Of a DNA stretch of 35,359 bases, positions 24,954 to 31,610 are shown piece by piece. Below the pieces are notes generated by a model that had not been told where the DNA came from, ran no database searches, and saw nothing but the letters and a program-made list of their open reading frames with translations. The DNA is from a virus. The translations under genes were made by a program, and so were the position numbers. The DNA is taken from IMG/VR virus record IMGVR_UViG_3300013233_000302, positions 1 to 35,359 of that record; one strand, written 5' to 3'. Each line of letters opens with the position of its first letter. Positions within the stretch are counted from its first letter, which is position 1.

Positions 24954-25228
24954 CAGATTTAATTAAACCAAAATTTGGTGAGATTCACCTAAGCACTGGA
25001 GAGATGGAAATGTTCACTCACCTACGAAAAATGTTTGGCATTTCAGAACAGCAGGCGCTGGATGAAGTTATAGAGTATAAGCGTGACCAAGCCATACTAC
25101 ATGGGCGTAATGGGCATTTGGCTTTGGCCAAACAATTACTAAAGGAAATAGGGCAATGGAATGATGATTGGGAAGATGCGAAGTTGGAACAATTGTTATT
25201 ACCAGACCCATCGATTGTTGCCAAATAA
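24950..25228 (+). CDS. Hypothetical protein, 92 aa
   Basis: Not recognised. It has a helical central part (EMFTHLRKMFGISEQQALDE) and an acidic C-terminus (WNDDWEDAKLEQLLL). It starts in an ATGA overlap with the remnant frame upstream and lies just before a consensus sigma70 promoter. No ribosome site is evident, so its expression may depend on coupling. Confidence 0.55.
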   Translation: MTDLIKPKFGEIHLSTGEMEMFTHLRKMFGISEQQALDEVIEYKRDQAILHGRNGHLALAKQLLKEIGQWNDDWEDAKLEQLLLPDPSIVAK

Positions 25229-25231
25229 CAG

Positions 25232-25260
25232 TTGACAATTAGGGTAATGTATTATATAAT
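25232..25260 (+). promoter_or_regulatory. Consensus sigma70 promoter
   Basis: TTGACA (25232-25237), 17-base spacer, TATAAT (25255-25260). It reads into the gene at 25291, which has an AGGAG site. Confidence 0.88.
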
Positions 25261-25290
25261 AAGCATATACAACAAACAGGAGAAATACAC

Positions 25291-26049
25291 ATGCAGACAC
25301 CTATTCAAGCAATATCAAGTTTTGGCGCTCCCACTGACTCATTTGGGGCTGCAGTTACATATTTTAACCACAATCATGTAGGCTTGAATCGGTCTCAACA
25401 TGAGAAAGGTATCGCTGATATTATGGGGTTTGATACACAACAAATACCTGGTAATGATTTAACAGTTAAATTCTTATTCTTATATTGTGTACAAGAAACT
25501 ATACGGGCGTTTAATACAGGTAACATTCCAGATATGGATGTCGTGTGGAAAACCGCTCAAGTCAACCACAAAGCGTTCATTGATGAATCTCCTTGGGTGG
25601 TTAAAGATTTCAGAACAGAAGGCAACAACGATGTGGATGATAATGGCACACTCGCACACAAAGGGTCCAAAAAACAACAAGCTGAAGTATTATATCTTGA
25701 ACTGAACGATGGAAAAAACGATAGACATGTAATTGTTGATGCGTTAATGAATGATGTTGGATTATCAAAACCTGGGGCCACTACTTACTTTCACAATCTA
25801 AAGAAAACCTTGGGATTTGCAGGTCCAGATGTAATCATCAAACAAAAACAGAAGAAAGAACAACGTACTTCTTCTGTAACAACACACAAAGCAAAGAAAG
25901 AGTCTAAAGGTTCTATCGCGGAACGTGTATTCTTGGACATGCCAGGTGCTTCAAAATCTGAAATTGTCACTCGCATCGTAGCAGAGGCGAATACAACTCC
26001 AGCCGGAGCAAATACTTACTATTGTGCGGCTAAACGGAATATTGCATAA
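25291..26049 (+). CDS. Protein with two helical DNA-binding-like repeats
   Basis: 252 residues. The N-terminal 100 residues have no recognised motif. Two related helical segments follow: at about 127-175 (QQAEVLYLEL, RHVIVDALMNDVGLSKPGA, TTYFHNLKK) and at about 207-252 (SIAERVFLDM, SKSEIVTRIVAEA, GANTYYCAAKRN), linked by a basic stretch KQKQKKEQRTSS. Both resemble the segment at 353-403 of the acidic protein at 18300, with the pattern helix, R/S-x-x-I-V, then A-x-[TS]-Y-[YF]. This suggests a small winged-helix-like domain used three times in this phage. It has its own early promoter. A transcription or replication regulator is plausible, not shown. Confidence 0.7.
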   Translation: MQTPIQAISSFGAPTDSFGAAVTYFNHNHVGLNRSQHEKGIADIMGFDTQQIPGNDLTVKFLFLYCVQETIRAFNTGNIPDMDVVWKTAQVNHKAFIDESPWVVKDFRTEGNNDVDDNGTLAHKGSKKQQAEVLYLELNDGKNDRHVIVDALMNDVGLSKPGATTYFHNLKKTLGFAGPDVIIKQKQKKEQRTSSVTTHKAKKESKGSIAERVFLDMPGASKSEIVTRIVAEANTTPAGANTYYCAAKRNIA

Positions 26050-26052
26050 ATA
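26045..26052 (+). promoter_or_regulatory. Late promoter octamer placed for a leaderless start
   Basis: CATAAATA overlaps the previous stop codon and ends 5 bases before ATG 26058, so the predicted +1 is the A of the ATG, exactly as at 17308. Confidence 0.5.
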
Positions 26053-26057
26053 AGTGC

Positions 26058-26465
26058 ATGAAATTACAAGAGCTGTGTGAAACTGAAGAAACTCCCAACA
26101 TCTTTGCATTCTTCCGTCCATCAAAAGGACCTGCTGGTATCACGGGAGTAGAATTGCAATACATTCGCCCTGTTGAGATGCACTATGCAAACAAGACAAA
26201 GAATGCAGAAGATGAACAAAAACCAGTCAAAGCTCATAACTGCAAAAAAGAACTAGAACACTATCGCAACAAAAAACAATCTCACTTTATCCAACCAGTT
26301 GAATGGTGGCAGAATAAAGAGGATTTTGAATCTGGAAAAGAAGGAAATGGTGGAAGACATAAAGGTGAAATTCTCAATGACTTCAAAAACATTAAGATTT
26401 TTCCAGATTACAAAGAAGCTTTGGCGGCTGCAAAATCTGCTGGAGTATTAACACCAAAGAAGTAA
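26058..26465 (+). CDS. Hypothetical protein, 135 aa
   Basis: Not recognised. It is lysine-rich, with a repeated theme of aromatic and acidic residues: HFIQPVEWWQNKEDFESGKE in the middle and DFKNIKIFPDYKEALAAAK at the end, the latter like a short C-terminal helix. No ribosome site precedes the ATG, while a late octamer lies 5 bases before it. Transcription may therefore begin at the ATG. Confidence 0.6.
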   Translation: MKLQELCETEETPNIFAFFRPSKGPAGITGVELQYIRPVEMHYANKTKNAEDEQKPVKAHNCKKELEHYRNKKQSHFIQPVEWWQNKEDFESGKEGNGGRHKGEILNDFKNIKIFPDYKEALAAAKSAGVLTPKK

Positions 26466-26473
26466 AAATATTC

Positions 26474-26517
26474 TTGACATTCACGTGTTAGTTATGTATA
26501 ATATGGAAAAACATAAC
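26474..26517 (+). promoter_or_regulatory. Consensus sigma70 promoter with short straddling inverted repeat
   Basis: TTGACA (26474-26479), 17-base spacer, TATAAT (26497-26502); predicted start near 26509. GTTATGT (26491-26497) and ACATAAC (26511-26517) form a 7-base inverted repeat around the start; the right arm abuts the CGGAG ribosome site of the gene at 26528. Confidence 0.85.
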
Positions 26518-26527
26518 GGAGACATAC

Positions 26528-26878
26528 ATGAAGTTCACAGAAGAAGTATTTTGTACATTAGCAATCGAAGGCATCCACAACTGGCCTGAATGTCCATTCG
26601 AACGTGTTGCTTTCCTACGTGACCCACATCGCCACATGTTTCACATCAAAGCTTATATGCCTGTTACTCACAGTGACCGTGATGTTGAATTCATACTATT
26701 AAAACAAAAAGTCAAAACTTACATTTCAAACAAATACTTTGAATATACTGTTGGTTGTTGTCAATTTAACAGTATGTCATGTGAAATGATAGCAAAAGAA
26801 CTAATTGAAGAACTTGGGTTATCCGCAGCCGAAGTTAGTGAAGATGGTGAAAATGGAAGCGTTGTGAGAGTATCATAA
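26528..26878 (+). CDS. QueD/PTPS-like T-fold protein
   Basis: 116 residues, near the length of QueD (about 120). H17 (IEGIHNW), C22 (PECPF), and H34 and H36 (DPHRHMFHI) are placed like the zinc histidines and catalytic cysteine of 6-carboxytetrahydropterin synthase (AAH, C, HGH). SDRDVEFILLKQKVKTYI (about 49-66) matches the GMVxDFxxLK segment. SCEMIAKELIEEL then AAEVSEDGENGSVVRV matches the family's TxExxAxxI and VxExxxxxA end. QueD turns dihydroneopterin triphosphate, the FolE2 product, into 6-carboxytetrahydropterin on the way to preQ0. HRH replaces HGH and the cysteine spacing differs, so a divergent activity is possible. It has its own early promoter. Confidence 0.6.
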   Translation: MKFTEEVFCTLAIEGIHNWPECPFERVAFLRDPHRHMFHIKAYMPVTHSDRDVEFILLKQKVKTYISNKYFEYTVGCCQFNSMSCEMIAKELIEELGLSAAEVSEDGENGSVVRVS

Positions 26879-27129
26879 TGCCTGAATTTGATAGTGTTGA
26901 TTTGGATGTGCTCGACGAAACACAAATTGCTTTAATCGACATTTGGATTAAAGAACACTTATCGGATGCATCGATTAATCTGTTCGAAAAAGAAGCATCA
27001 GCTACTGATCTGGAACAGACATTTCGGGCAGCAGGTAGAGCAGTATTCAACGAATCAGTAATTGATGCTCTCAAACAACAAATCGAGAAAACTGAAGATG
27101 AAAAAAACAACACTAATGCAACAGCCTAA
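26878..27129 (+). CDS. Small acidic protein, 83 aa
   Basis: Not recognised. Acidic and helical, with DETQIALIDIWIKEHLSD and a C-terminal coiled stretch SVIDALKQQIEKTEDEK. It starts in a TAATG overlap with the QueD-like gene and overlaps the next small gene. Probably a co-translated small helper; no function can be read. Confidence 0.6.
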   Translation: MPEFDSVDLDVLDETQIALIDIWIKEHLSDASINLFEKEASATDLEQTFRAAGRAVFNESVIDALKQQIEKTEDEKNNTNATA

Positions 27130-27259
27130 ATGGAAACAATTTTTGTTAAGAATGTTGCCGGATAGTGTGTTGTTGTCAAAGGATGGAAAGATCATTGGCT
27201 ATGGTAAGTATTTTAATGGTACTTATTATGGTATTGGACCATCAATGGATTTTTATTAA
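27098..27259 (+). CDS. Small protein, 53 aa
   Basis: Reads KWKQFLLRMLPDSVLLSKDG followed by KIIGYGKYFNGTYYGIGP, a basic helix plus a glycine/tyrosine-rich strand pair. The start could be ATG 27098 or 27116; neither has a clear ribosome site, and both overlap the previous gene. It ends 14 bases before the DpdA-like gene and so belongs to the same transcript. Function unknown. Confidence 0.5.
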   Translation: MKKTTLMQQPKWKQFLLRMLPDSVLLSKDGKIIGYGKYFNGTYYGIGPSMDFY

Positions 27260-27273
27260 ATAAAGAGGAAAAA

Positions 27274-28116
27274 ATGTTAAATTGTAAACCAAGTTTTTGT
27301 TATATCGCACCAACGTCATTATTAGATGTTACTACTGTAAGTAAAACTCACCTCGTATTGGCTCATTTAGTAGATAGCGCGGATACAGCATACACTGAGT
27401 TCTACAAGCAACGGTCAAAAGATGGTGATTATCTCATTATTGATAATTCAGCATATGAGCTTAAAGAACCATACAGTCCAGATAAATTATTAGACTTAGC
27501 TGGATTGTGTGGAGCACATGCAATTGTATTACCTGATTATCCATTCAAGCCTGGACATGTAACAATTGACGCTGCAAGAGACTTTATTCCTCAATTTAAA
27601 GAAGCTGGGTTTGATACATTTTTTGTTCCACAGTCAGAGACAGACGATATTGAGGACTGGATACAAACTTACAAATGGGCAGCAAATAATCCCGATATTG
27701 ATATTATCGGGATGTCTATTTTGGGGATTCCAAATGCAGATACGTCAATTGACCCAACATTTGCTCGTGTGGTGATGACCAAAATTCTACAAGAACGTAA
27801 ATTATTTAATCCTGCCAAACACCATCACTATCTTGGGTTAAACGGCGGACCAGCAACAGAAATTCCATCATTGATTAGAATGAATGTGTTGAATACTATC
27901 GATTCGTCAGGGCCCATCTGGTCGGCAATTTTGGGCCATGAATATACAAACAACTCGGATAGTTTATTATCAACGAAGAAACCAAAGATGCCAGTTGATT
28001 TTTATATGTCAGCACCAAAAGATGTAGCAACATTAAAACGTATTCAGCATAATATACAATTAACTGAAAAGTTATTTGATAATACAGAACAGGAAAAATG
28101 GTATGCCGAAGACTAA
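27274..28116 (+). CDS. TGT/DpdA-like transglycosylase (7-deazaguanine insertion)
   Basis: 280 residues with the ordered landmarks of the tRNA-guanine transglycosylase barrel: YLIIDNSAYEL (53-63, D57, like VDSGGFQ), IVLPDYP (84-90), FFVPQ (116-120, like IVQGG), DIIGMSIL (143-150, like YAIGGLSV), HHYLGLNGGP (184-193, like RYLMGVGTP), and NTIDSSGPIW (207-216, D210 in the nucleophile position). The zinc-binding C-terminal part of tRNA enzymes is absent, as expected for the phage DpdA group, which swaps guanine in DNA for preQ0-type bases. FolE2 and a QueD-like gene nearby fit this. The ribosome site is AGAGGA. Assignment rests on motif order by eye; a tRNA enzyme or an inactive relative cannot be excluded. 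Confidence 0.7.
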   Translation: MLNCKPSFCYIAPTSLLDVTTVSKTHLVLAHLVDSADTAYTEFYKQRSKDGDYLIIDNSAYELKEPYSPDKLLDLAGLCGAHAIVLPDYPFKPGHVTIDAARDFIPQFKEAGFDTFFVPQSETDDIEDWIQTYKWAANNPDIDIIGMSILGIPNADTSIDPTFARVVMTKILQERKLFNPAKHHHYLGLNGGPATEIPSLIRMNVLNTIDSSGPIWSAILGHEYTNNSDSLLSTKKPKMPVDFYMSAPKDVATLKRIQHNIQLTEKLFDNTEQEKWYAED

Positions 28117-28423
28117 CTTCACTATTACATCATTGTCTGCAGAAGATTATAGCATGTCGGAAGCTGTCACTGTATTGGAATCTATTAGGCAGCTAACCCA
28201 TTCATGCCATACAGGTGATGATGTCAGAGACAATAAGAATGTTTTGACTGCAATAAATCAGATGTCTGTGTTGTATAATGATATGATAGAAGACCCTTCT
28301 GTTGAACTCCGGATATTCAAATCACCTGATTGGACATGGAATTCATTATGTGGTAGAGAATTCTGGGGAACAGTTGATGTTGATGGTAATTTATTACACA
28401 CAAAAATGATAGCGATGAACTAA
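28103..28423 (+). CDS. Hypothetical protein, 106 aa
   Basis: Not recognised. SMSEAVTVLESIRQLTHSCH and LTAINQMSVLYNDMIEDPS form a helical first half; WTWNSLCGREFWGTVDVDG looks like a beta hairpin. It overlaps the DpdA-like gene by 14 bases and is preceded by AGGA, so the two are coupled. Its stop and the next start are part of a tandem duplication. Confidence 0.6.
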   Translation: MPKTNFTITSLSAEDYSMSEAVTVLESIRQLTHSCHTGDDVRDNKNVLTAINQMSVLYNDMIEDPSVELRIFKSPDWTWNSLCGREFWGTVDVDGNLLHTKMIAMN

Positions 28424-28449
28424 AAATGAAAGATGAACTAAAAATGAAA
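28414..28449 (+). repeat. 18-base tandem duplication at a gene junction
   Basis: The unit GATGAACTAAAAATGAAA occurs twice (28414-28431, 28432-28449). It carries the stop of the gene at 28103 and the start codon of the small membrane protein, so the start is duplicated in frame. Confidence 0.9.
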
Positions 28450-28545
28450 GATGAAAAAATTAACACTTCCAGATTGATACGTGCAATATTGTATAGTTTG
28501 TTGATACTGGTTGGTGGGTATATGTATATGGCATTAGTGTATTAA
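28426..28545 (+). CDS. Small single-pass membrane protein, 39 aa
   Basis: A short frame MKDELKMKDEK, then LIRAILYSLLILVGGYMYMA and LVY: a charged N-terminus followed by one hydrophobic segment of about 20 residues. It starts 2 bases after one gene and ends in a TAATG overlap with the next, which supports translation. The size suits a small phage membrane peptide (holin-like, spanin-like or exclusion), but nothing specific is visible. An alternative start is ATG 28444. Confidence 0.6.
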   Translation: MKDELKMKDEKINTSRLIRAILYSLLILVGGYMYMALVY

Positions 28546-28925
28546 TGGCTGTAAGACCTCAACCACCTCAACCACAAACTTTACAAAACGATCCAACAAT
28601 AATGTCGACTACACAAATCCAACGGAAGTTGGAAGATATCGCCGGCCAATTGCGTGGTAGGATCATGCCATCTACTGCCAGAAATGATGTAAGGGACAAG
28701 CTTAATATATTATTAACAACAGTACACGCAACTCATTCGACAGAGGATAACACTGAACAATATGAAATTAGTGATTACCAAGAACACATACCGATTGAGC
28801 ATACTAAAGATTTTTTAGAAAAAGAGAAAATATATTGCATGAATGAAAATATCAAATTCGAAGAAGCAAGGAAACAAGTACTTGACAAACGCGAAGAGTT
28901 TCTAGTACAATATAAAAACAAATAA
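28545..28925 (+). CDS. Hypothetical protein, 126 aa
   Basis: Not recognised. It has a proline/glutamine-rich N-terminus (RPQPPQPQ) and helical segments rich in charged residues (TQIQRKLEDIAGQLRGRI, LEKEKIYCMNENIKFEEARK). Likely a soluble helical protein. It is coupled to the small membrane protein by TAATG, and its last codons hold the promoter of the dUTPase-fold gene. Confidence 0.6.
   Translation: MAVRPQPPQPQTLQNDPTIMSTTQIQRKLEDIAGQLRGRIMPSTARNDVRDKLNILLTTVHATHSTEDNTEQYEISDYQEHIPIEHTKDFLEKEKIYCMNENIKFEEARKQVLDKREEFLVQYKNK
28883..28912 (+). promoter_or_regulatory. Sigma70 promoter
   Basis: TTGACA (28883-28888), 18-base spacer, TACAAT (28907-28912), inside the end of the preceding gene, reading into the dUTPase-fold gene at 28948. 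Confidence 0.65.
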
Positions 28926-28947
28926 CATAACACATAACGAGACCATA

Positions 28948-29490
28948 ATGTACATATCACCAAAAACAGCAATAAACGAAGGTTGGATTACTCATCCAAA
29001 TTGTAATACATACGAAGATTGGATAGACCACAAATTTGTCAGCCCAAATGCCATTGATTTCACAATAGATAAATTATTTAATATTGATGAGAAAAAAACA
29101 TTCATTATTAGCGAACATGGAAAAACAATGCGTGGTGGCAAAGAAATGCAACCGGTGAAAATTGATAACATGACAGGTGATGTTGATTGGTGGACTTTGA
29201 ACGAACATCAAGTATATGACATGACCTCTGATTTTTACGTTGATATCCCAGAGGGTGTTTGCTGTGAACTTATTATTAGAAGCACCTTCAGTAGAAATGG
29301 AATATACTTAACATCTGGAATTTTTGACAGCCACTTCAGTGGACATATTGGATGTGCACTGCATAACAGATCAGGTGTGTCCATCATCGGAAAAGGAACC
29401 AGAATTGGCCAGATTAAATTTGTCAAATCTGATAATGCTCTTAAATATGCTGGTGGGTATAGTCATGATAAAGGAACGGATTGGAAATAA
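28948..29490 (+). CDS. dUTPase/dCTP deaminase-fold enzyme
   Basis: 180 residues. RSTFSRNG (111-118) is the dNTP-binding serine motif. GIFDSHFSGHIGCALHN (124-140) is motif III, with D127 in the place of the dUTPase catalytic aspartate; KGTRIGQIKF (149-158) and GGYSHDKGTDWK (169-180) are motifs IV and V. The overall length and N-terminus (IDFTIDKLF) are those of the dCTP deaminase branch. However, the glutamate that dCTP deaminases use (in VLEF) is replaced by A137. A plain dUTPase role is therefore more likely than deamination. Phages use it to keep uracil out of DNA and make dUMP for dTMP. Confidence 0.8.
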   Translation: MYISPKTAINEGWITHPNCNTYEDWIDHKFVSPNAIDFTIDKLFNIDEKKTFIISEHGKTMRGGKEMQPVKIDNMTGDVDWWTLNEHQVYDMTSDFYVDIPEGVCCELIIRSTFSRNGIYLTSGIFDSHFSGHIGCALHNRSGVSIIGKGTRIGQIKFVKSDNALKYAGGYSHDKGTDWK

Positions 29491-29503
29491 TCGGGAATAT
29501 ACA

Positions 29504-29929
29504 ATGACTGTTACCACGCAAGATGATATTAATAATAATCTAGTTAAGCACATCATAGAATTAAAAGATACTGTGTTCAGGATGCAACAATATCTAGTTA
29601 ACGAAAAAATACACGAAGAAGCATATCACAACCAACGTAATATCATACACAGAACTAATTTTTGCAACACCAACACTATCACTTGTTGTGTAGAAGGTAG
29701 AGCTGATGAGGTTGTTATGCAATTGTTCATTCAAAACCCTGATGGGAGTGTGTTTGCCAATGCACCACACACTGTAACGTGTTCCGGTAATATAGTGACT
29801 ATCACATTAAATAGTGAATACACAGGATATGTGAACATTATTGATATCAACAATATTGTTTTTCGTGGGAATGTTGATATTAATTACAGCTTTCCGTCAA
29901 TGTCTTCGGTTGAAATCCCTCATGGATAA
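29504..29929 (+). CDS. Hypothetical beta-rich protein, 141 aa
   Basis: Not recognised. A helical N-terminus (HIIELKDTVFRMQQYLVNEK) is followed by a beta-rich part with IQNPDGSVFANAPHTVTCSG then NIVTITLNSEYTGYVNIIDI, which reads like an immunoglobulin-like or fibre-type domain. I chose ATG 29504, after the dUTPase stop. Its end overlaps the exonuclease start by 8 bases. The helix plus beta-sandwich shape would fit a small virion or adsorption protein, but the location among metabolism genes does not support this strongly. Confidence 0.6.
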   Translation: MTVTTQDDINNNLVKHIIELKDTVFRMQQYLVNEKIHEEAYHNQRNIIHRTNFCNTNTITCCVEGRADEVVMQLFIQNPDGSVFANAPHTVTCSGNIVTITLNSEYTGYVNIIDINNIVFRGNVDINYSFPSMSSVEIPHG

Positions 29930-30560
29930 AGTCATAGGTAGTTTTACTAACTTATTGGCTATTGATTGTGAATCGACTGGGCTTTGTTTTAAAAATGATA
30001 ATCCCATCCACAATGAAAGGACAGGAGAACGTCATCAAACTGTATCTTGGGGGTTGATAGTAGCAGATGCAACAACATTCAAACCTATTGATGAACTATA
30101 TGTGGAAATCAAATGGAATGAAGAAAGCAAAAGACAACGACAGGAGACACCACACTTTGGTATAAAAGCAGAGGAAGTTCACGGGCTTACTTTTGCTCAC
30201 CTAGAAGCTAATGGGCTGGATGAAGAAGATGCTGTAGTCAAAATTGCTGAATTCATTCTAAAATATTGGGGTCCAACTTCCACAATTAGAACGCTAGGGC
30301 ATAATGTACATATGTTTGATCTTCCATTTTTGGCTGACTTATTCAAACGACAAGATGTTCCTCTATCATTTGGTAACCGCCACTATGATACAAATTCTAT
30401 GGGGTTTGCCACATTCGGAACATGGACATCAGATGAATTATTCACTATGGTGGGGTTCGATCCCAGAAACTCACACAACGCATTGGAAGATGCCCATATG
30501 GCACTAGAATCAGCACGAGTAATCAAATTATTATTTCAACAACTATTAAACAACAGGTAA
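29922..30560 (+). CDS. DnaQ-like 3'-5' exonuclease (DEDDh)
   Basis: 212 residues. Exo I is LLAIDCESTG with D15 and E17; Exo II is LGHNVHMFDLPFL with D133; Exo III is SHNALEDAHMALE with H185 and D190, so all DEDDh catalytic residues are present. The length is that of a stand-alone DnaQ domain. It removes nucleotides from 3' ends of DNA or RNA. Because the DnaE-like fragments in this window have no visible proofreading domain, this protein could act as their proofreader, as DnaQ does for DnaE, but this is only inference. Start ATG 29922 follows the usual small overlap. Confidence 0.85.
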   Translation: MDKVIGSFTNLLAIDCESTGLCFKNDNPIHNERTGERHQTVSWGLIVADATTFKPIDELYVEIKWNEESKRQRQETPHFGIKAEEVHGLTFAHLEANGLDEEDAVVKIAEFILKYWGPTSTIRTLGHNVHMFDLPFLADLFKRQDVPLSFGNRHYDTNSMGFATFGTWTSDELFTMVGFDPRNSHNALEDAHMALESARVIKLLFQQLLNNR

Positions 30561-30564
30561 AAAT

Positions 30565-30843
30565 ATGAATATGAAGTTACAATGGACAGCAAGACTGGAA
30601 GAAGTATGTGCCCAATTATCCAGAGAACATTGGAAAGAGCTCAATACATGGAGACGTACCTTCCTAGTTGATGTTCCAGCATATGGCCGAACTAACGGAT
30701 ATATTACGGCATCACAGGCGGAAACGTTAGGTGGATTCTATGAAGAATATATTATTGGAAACAAATACATGAACCACAAATGGTGGGAAGTAAGATTTGT
30801 TGCCCCACCATCCCCATGTAGCCAGTGTAGTTGCCACCACTAA
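30565..30843 (+). CDS. Hypothetical protein with C-terminal CxxCxCHH
   Basis: 92 residues. The first part is helical with several tryptophans (LQWTARLEEVCAQLSREHWK). The end, PSPCSQCSCHH, carries three cysteines and two histidines, a likely metal-binding tail. It lies between the exonuclease and the phosphoribosyltransferase, with TAATG overlap to the latter. Function unknown. Confidence 0.6.
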   Translation: MNMKLQWTARLEEVCAQLSREHWKELNTWRRTFLVDVPAYGRTNGYITASQAETLGGFYEEYIIGNKYMNHKWWEVRFVAPPSPCSQCSCHH

Positions 30844-31334
30844 TGAAAGCCGTATTATCACACCCATCATATGATGATATTGAAAAAGGATGTGTTAGTA
30901 TATCATTAAGTGATAAAATATCCCAGTTCAACCCAGATGTTATTGTTGGGTTGACTAGAGGTGGATTATTGCCTGGTGTTATATTGTCACACATATTAAA
31001 CATCCCAATGAATGCAGTATCATACTCATCTCGTGAAGGAGCTGGGGATGACAAGAATCATATTAACATGATTCCTGAAATTCCCAGTGATGTTAATAAT
31101 ATTGATGATACTCCTCCGTCAATATTGGTAGTTGATGATATTATAGATTCAGGTAGAACAATGTCAGAAGTTAGGAACCAGTATGAACTTATGGGACACA
31201 AAGTAATGACAGCAGCTCTGTATTGGAAAGAAGATGCAGTATCAACTCCTGATATTTTTTGGCAACGTATTCCAACAGATAGTCCGTGGATCATTTTCCC
31301 TTATGAAAATGTGAAAGTTGAACACCCTAGTTGA
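30843..31334 (+). CDS. Type I phosphoribosyltransferase
   Basis: 163 residues. ILVVDDIIDSGRT (94-106) is the PRPP-binding motif with paired aspartates; DVIVGLTRGGLLPGVILSHI (32-51) is the first core strand and loop. The hood is short, as in xanthine-guanine (Gpt) type enzymes, and the length matches this group (about 150). The reaction would join a purine base to PRPP. In this phage it could salvage guanine or a deazaguanine, but the base specificity cannot be read. Start ATG 30843 overlaps the previous stop (TAATG). Confidence 0.85.
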   Translation: MKAVLSHPSYDDIEKGCVSISLSDKISQFNPDVIVGLTRGGLLPGVILSHILNIPMNAVSYSSREGAGDDKNHINMIPEIPSDVNNIDDTPPSILVVDDIIDSGRTMSEVRNQYELMGHKVMTAALYWKEDAVSTPDIFWQRIPTDSPWIIFPYENVKVEHPS

Positions 31335-31359
31335 CTTTTTACCCAATTGAATATACAAT
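31331..31359 (+). promoter_or_regulatory. Sigma70 promoter
   Basis: TTGACT (31331-31336), 17-base spacer, TACAAT (31354-31359), overlapping the phosphoribosyltransferase stop and reading into the small gene at 31384. Confidence 0.65.
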
Positions 31360-31383
31360 TATCCAATAAACAGGAAGTATCAA

Positions 31384-31590
31384 ATGGAAAAATATGAAAT
31401 TGATGCATATGGCCACCGTTCATATGCAAAACGATATCTGCAGTTATTGCGTGGTGGGCCAAAATCTAAAAAGATTGGCATATTATTCGAAGGTAGATTT
31501 TATAGTGGAATTGCATCTGAACATTTGACCAAACAAGGACTTGCACTATCTCGGTTGCGTAGACTGAGATATGGCCGGTCATTACCATAA
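31384..31590 (+). CDS. Small basic protein, 68 aa
   Basis: Highly basic: HRSYAKRYLQLLRGGPKSKK and a C-terminal LRRLRYGRSLP. It is the first gene after a sigma70 promoter with an AGGA site, so probably well expressed early. Basic, compact early phage proteins often bind nucleic acids or host factors, but no motif is recognised. Confidence 0.65.
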   Translation: MEKYEIDAYGHRSYAKRYLQLLRGGPKSKKIGILFEGRFYSGIASEHLTKQGLALSRLRRLRYGRSLP

Positions 31591-31610
31591 CATAATATAG
31601 AGGCAACACA

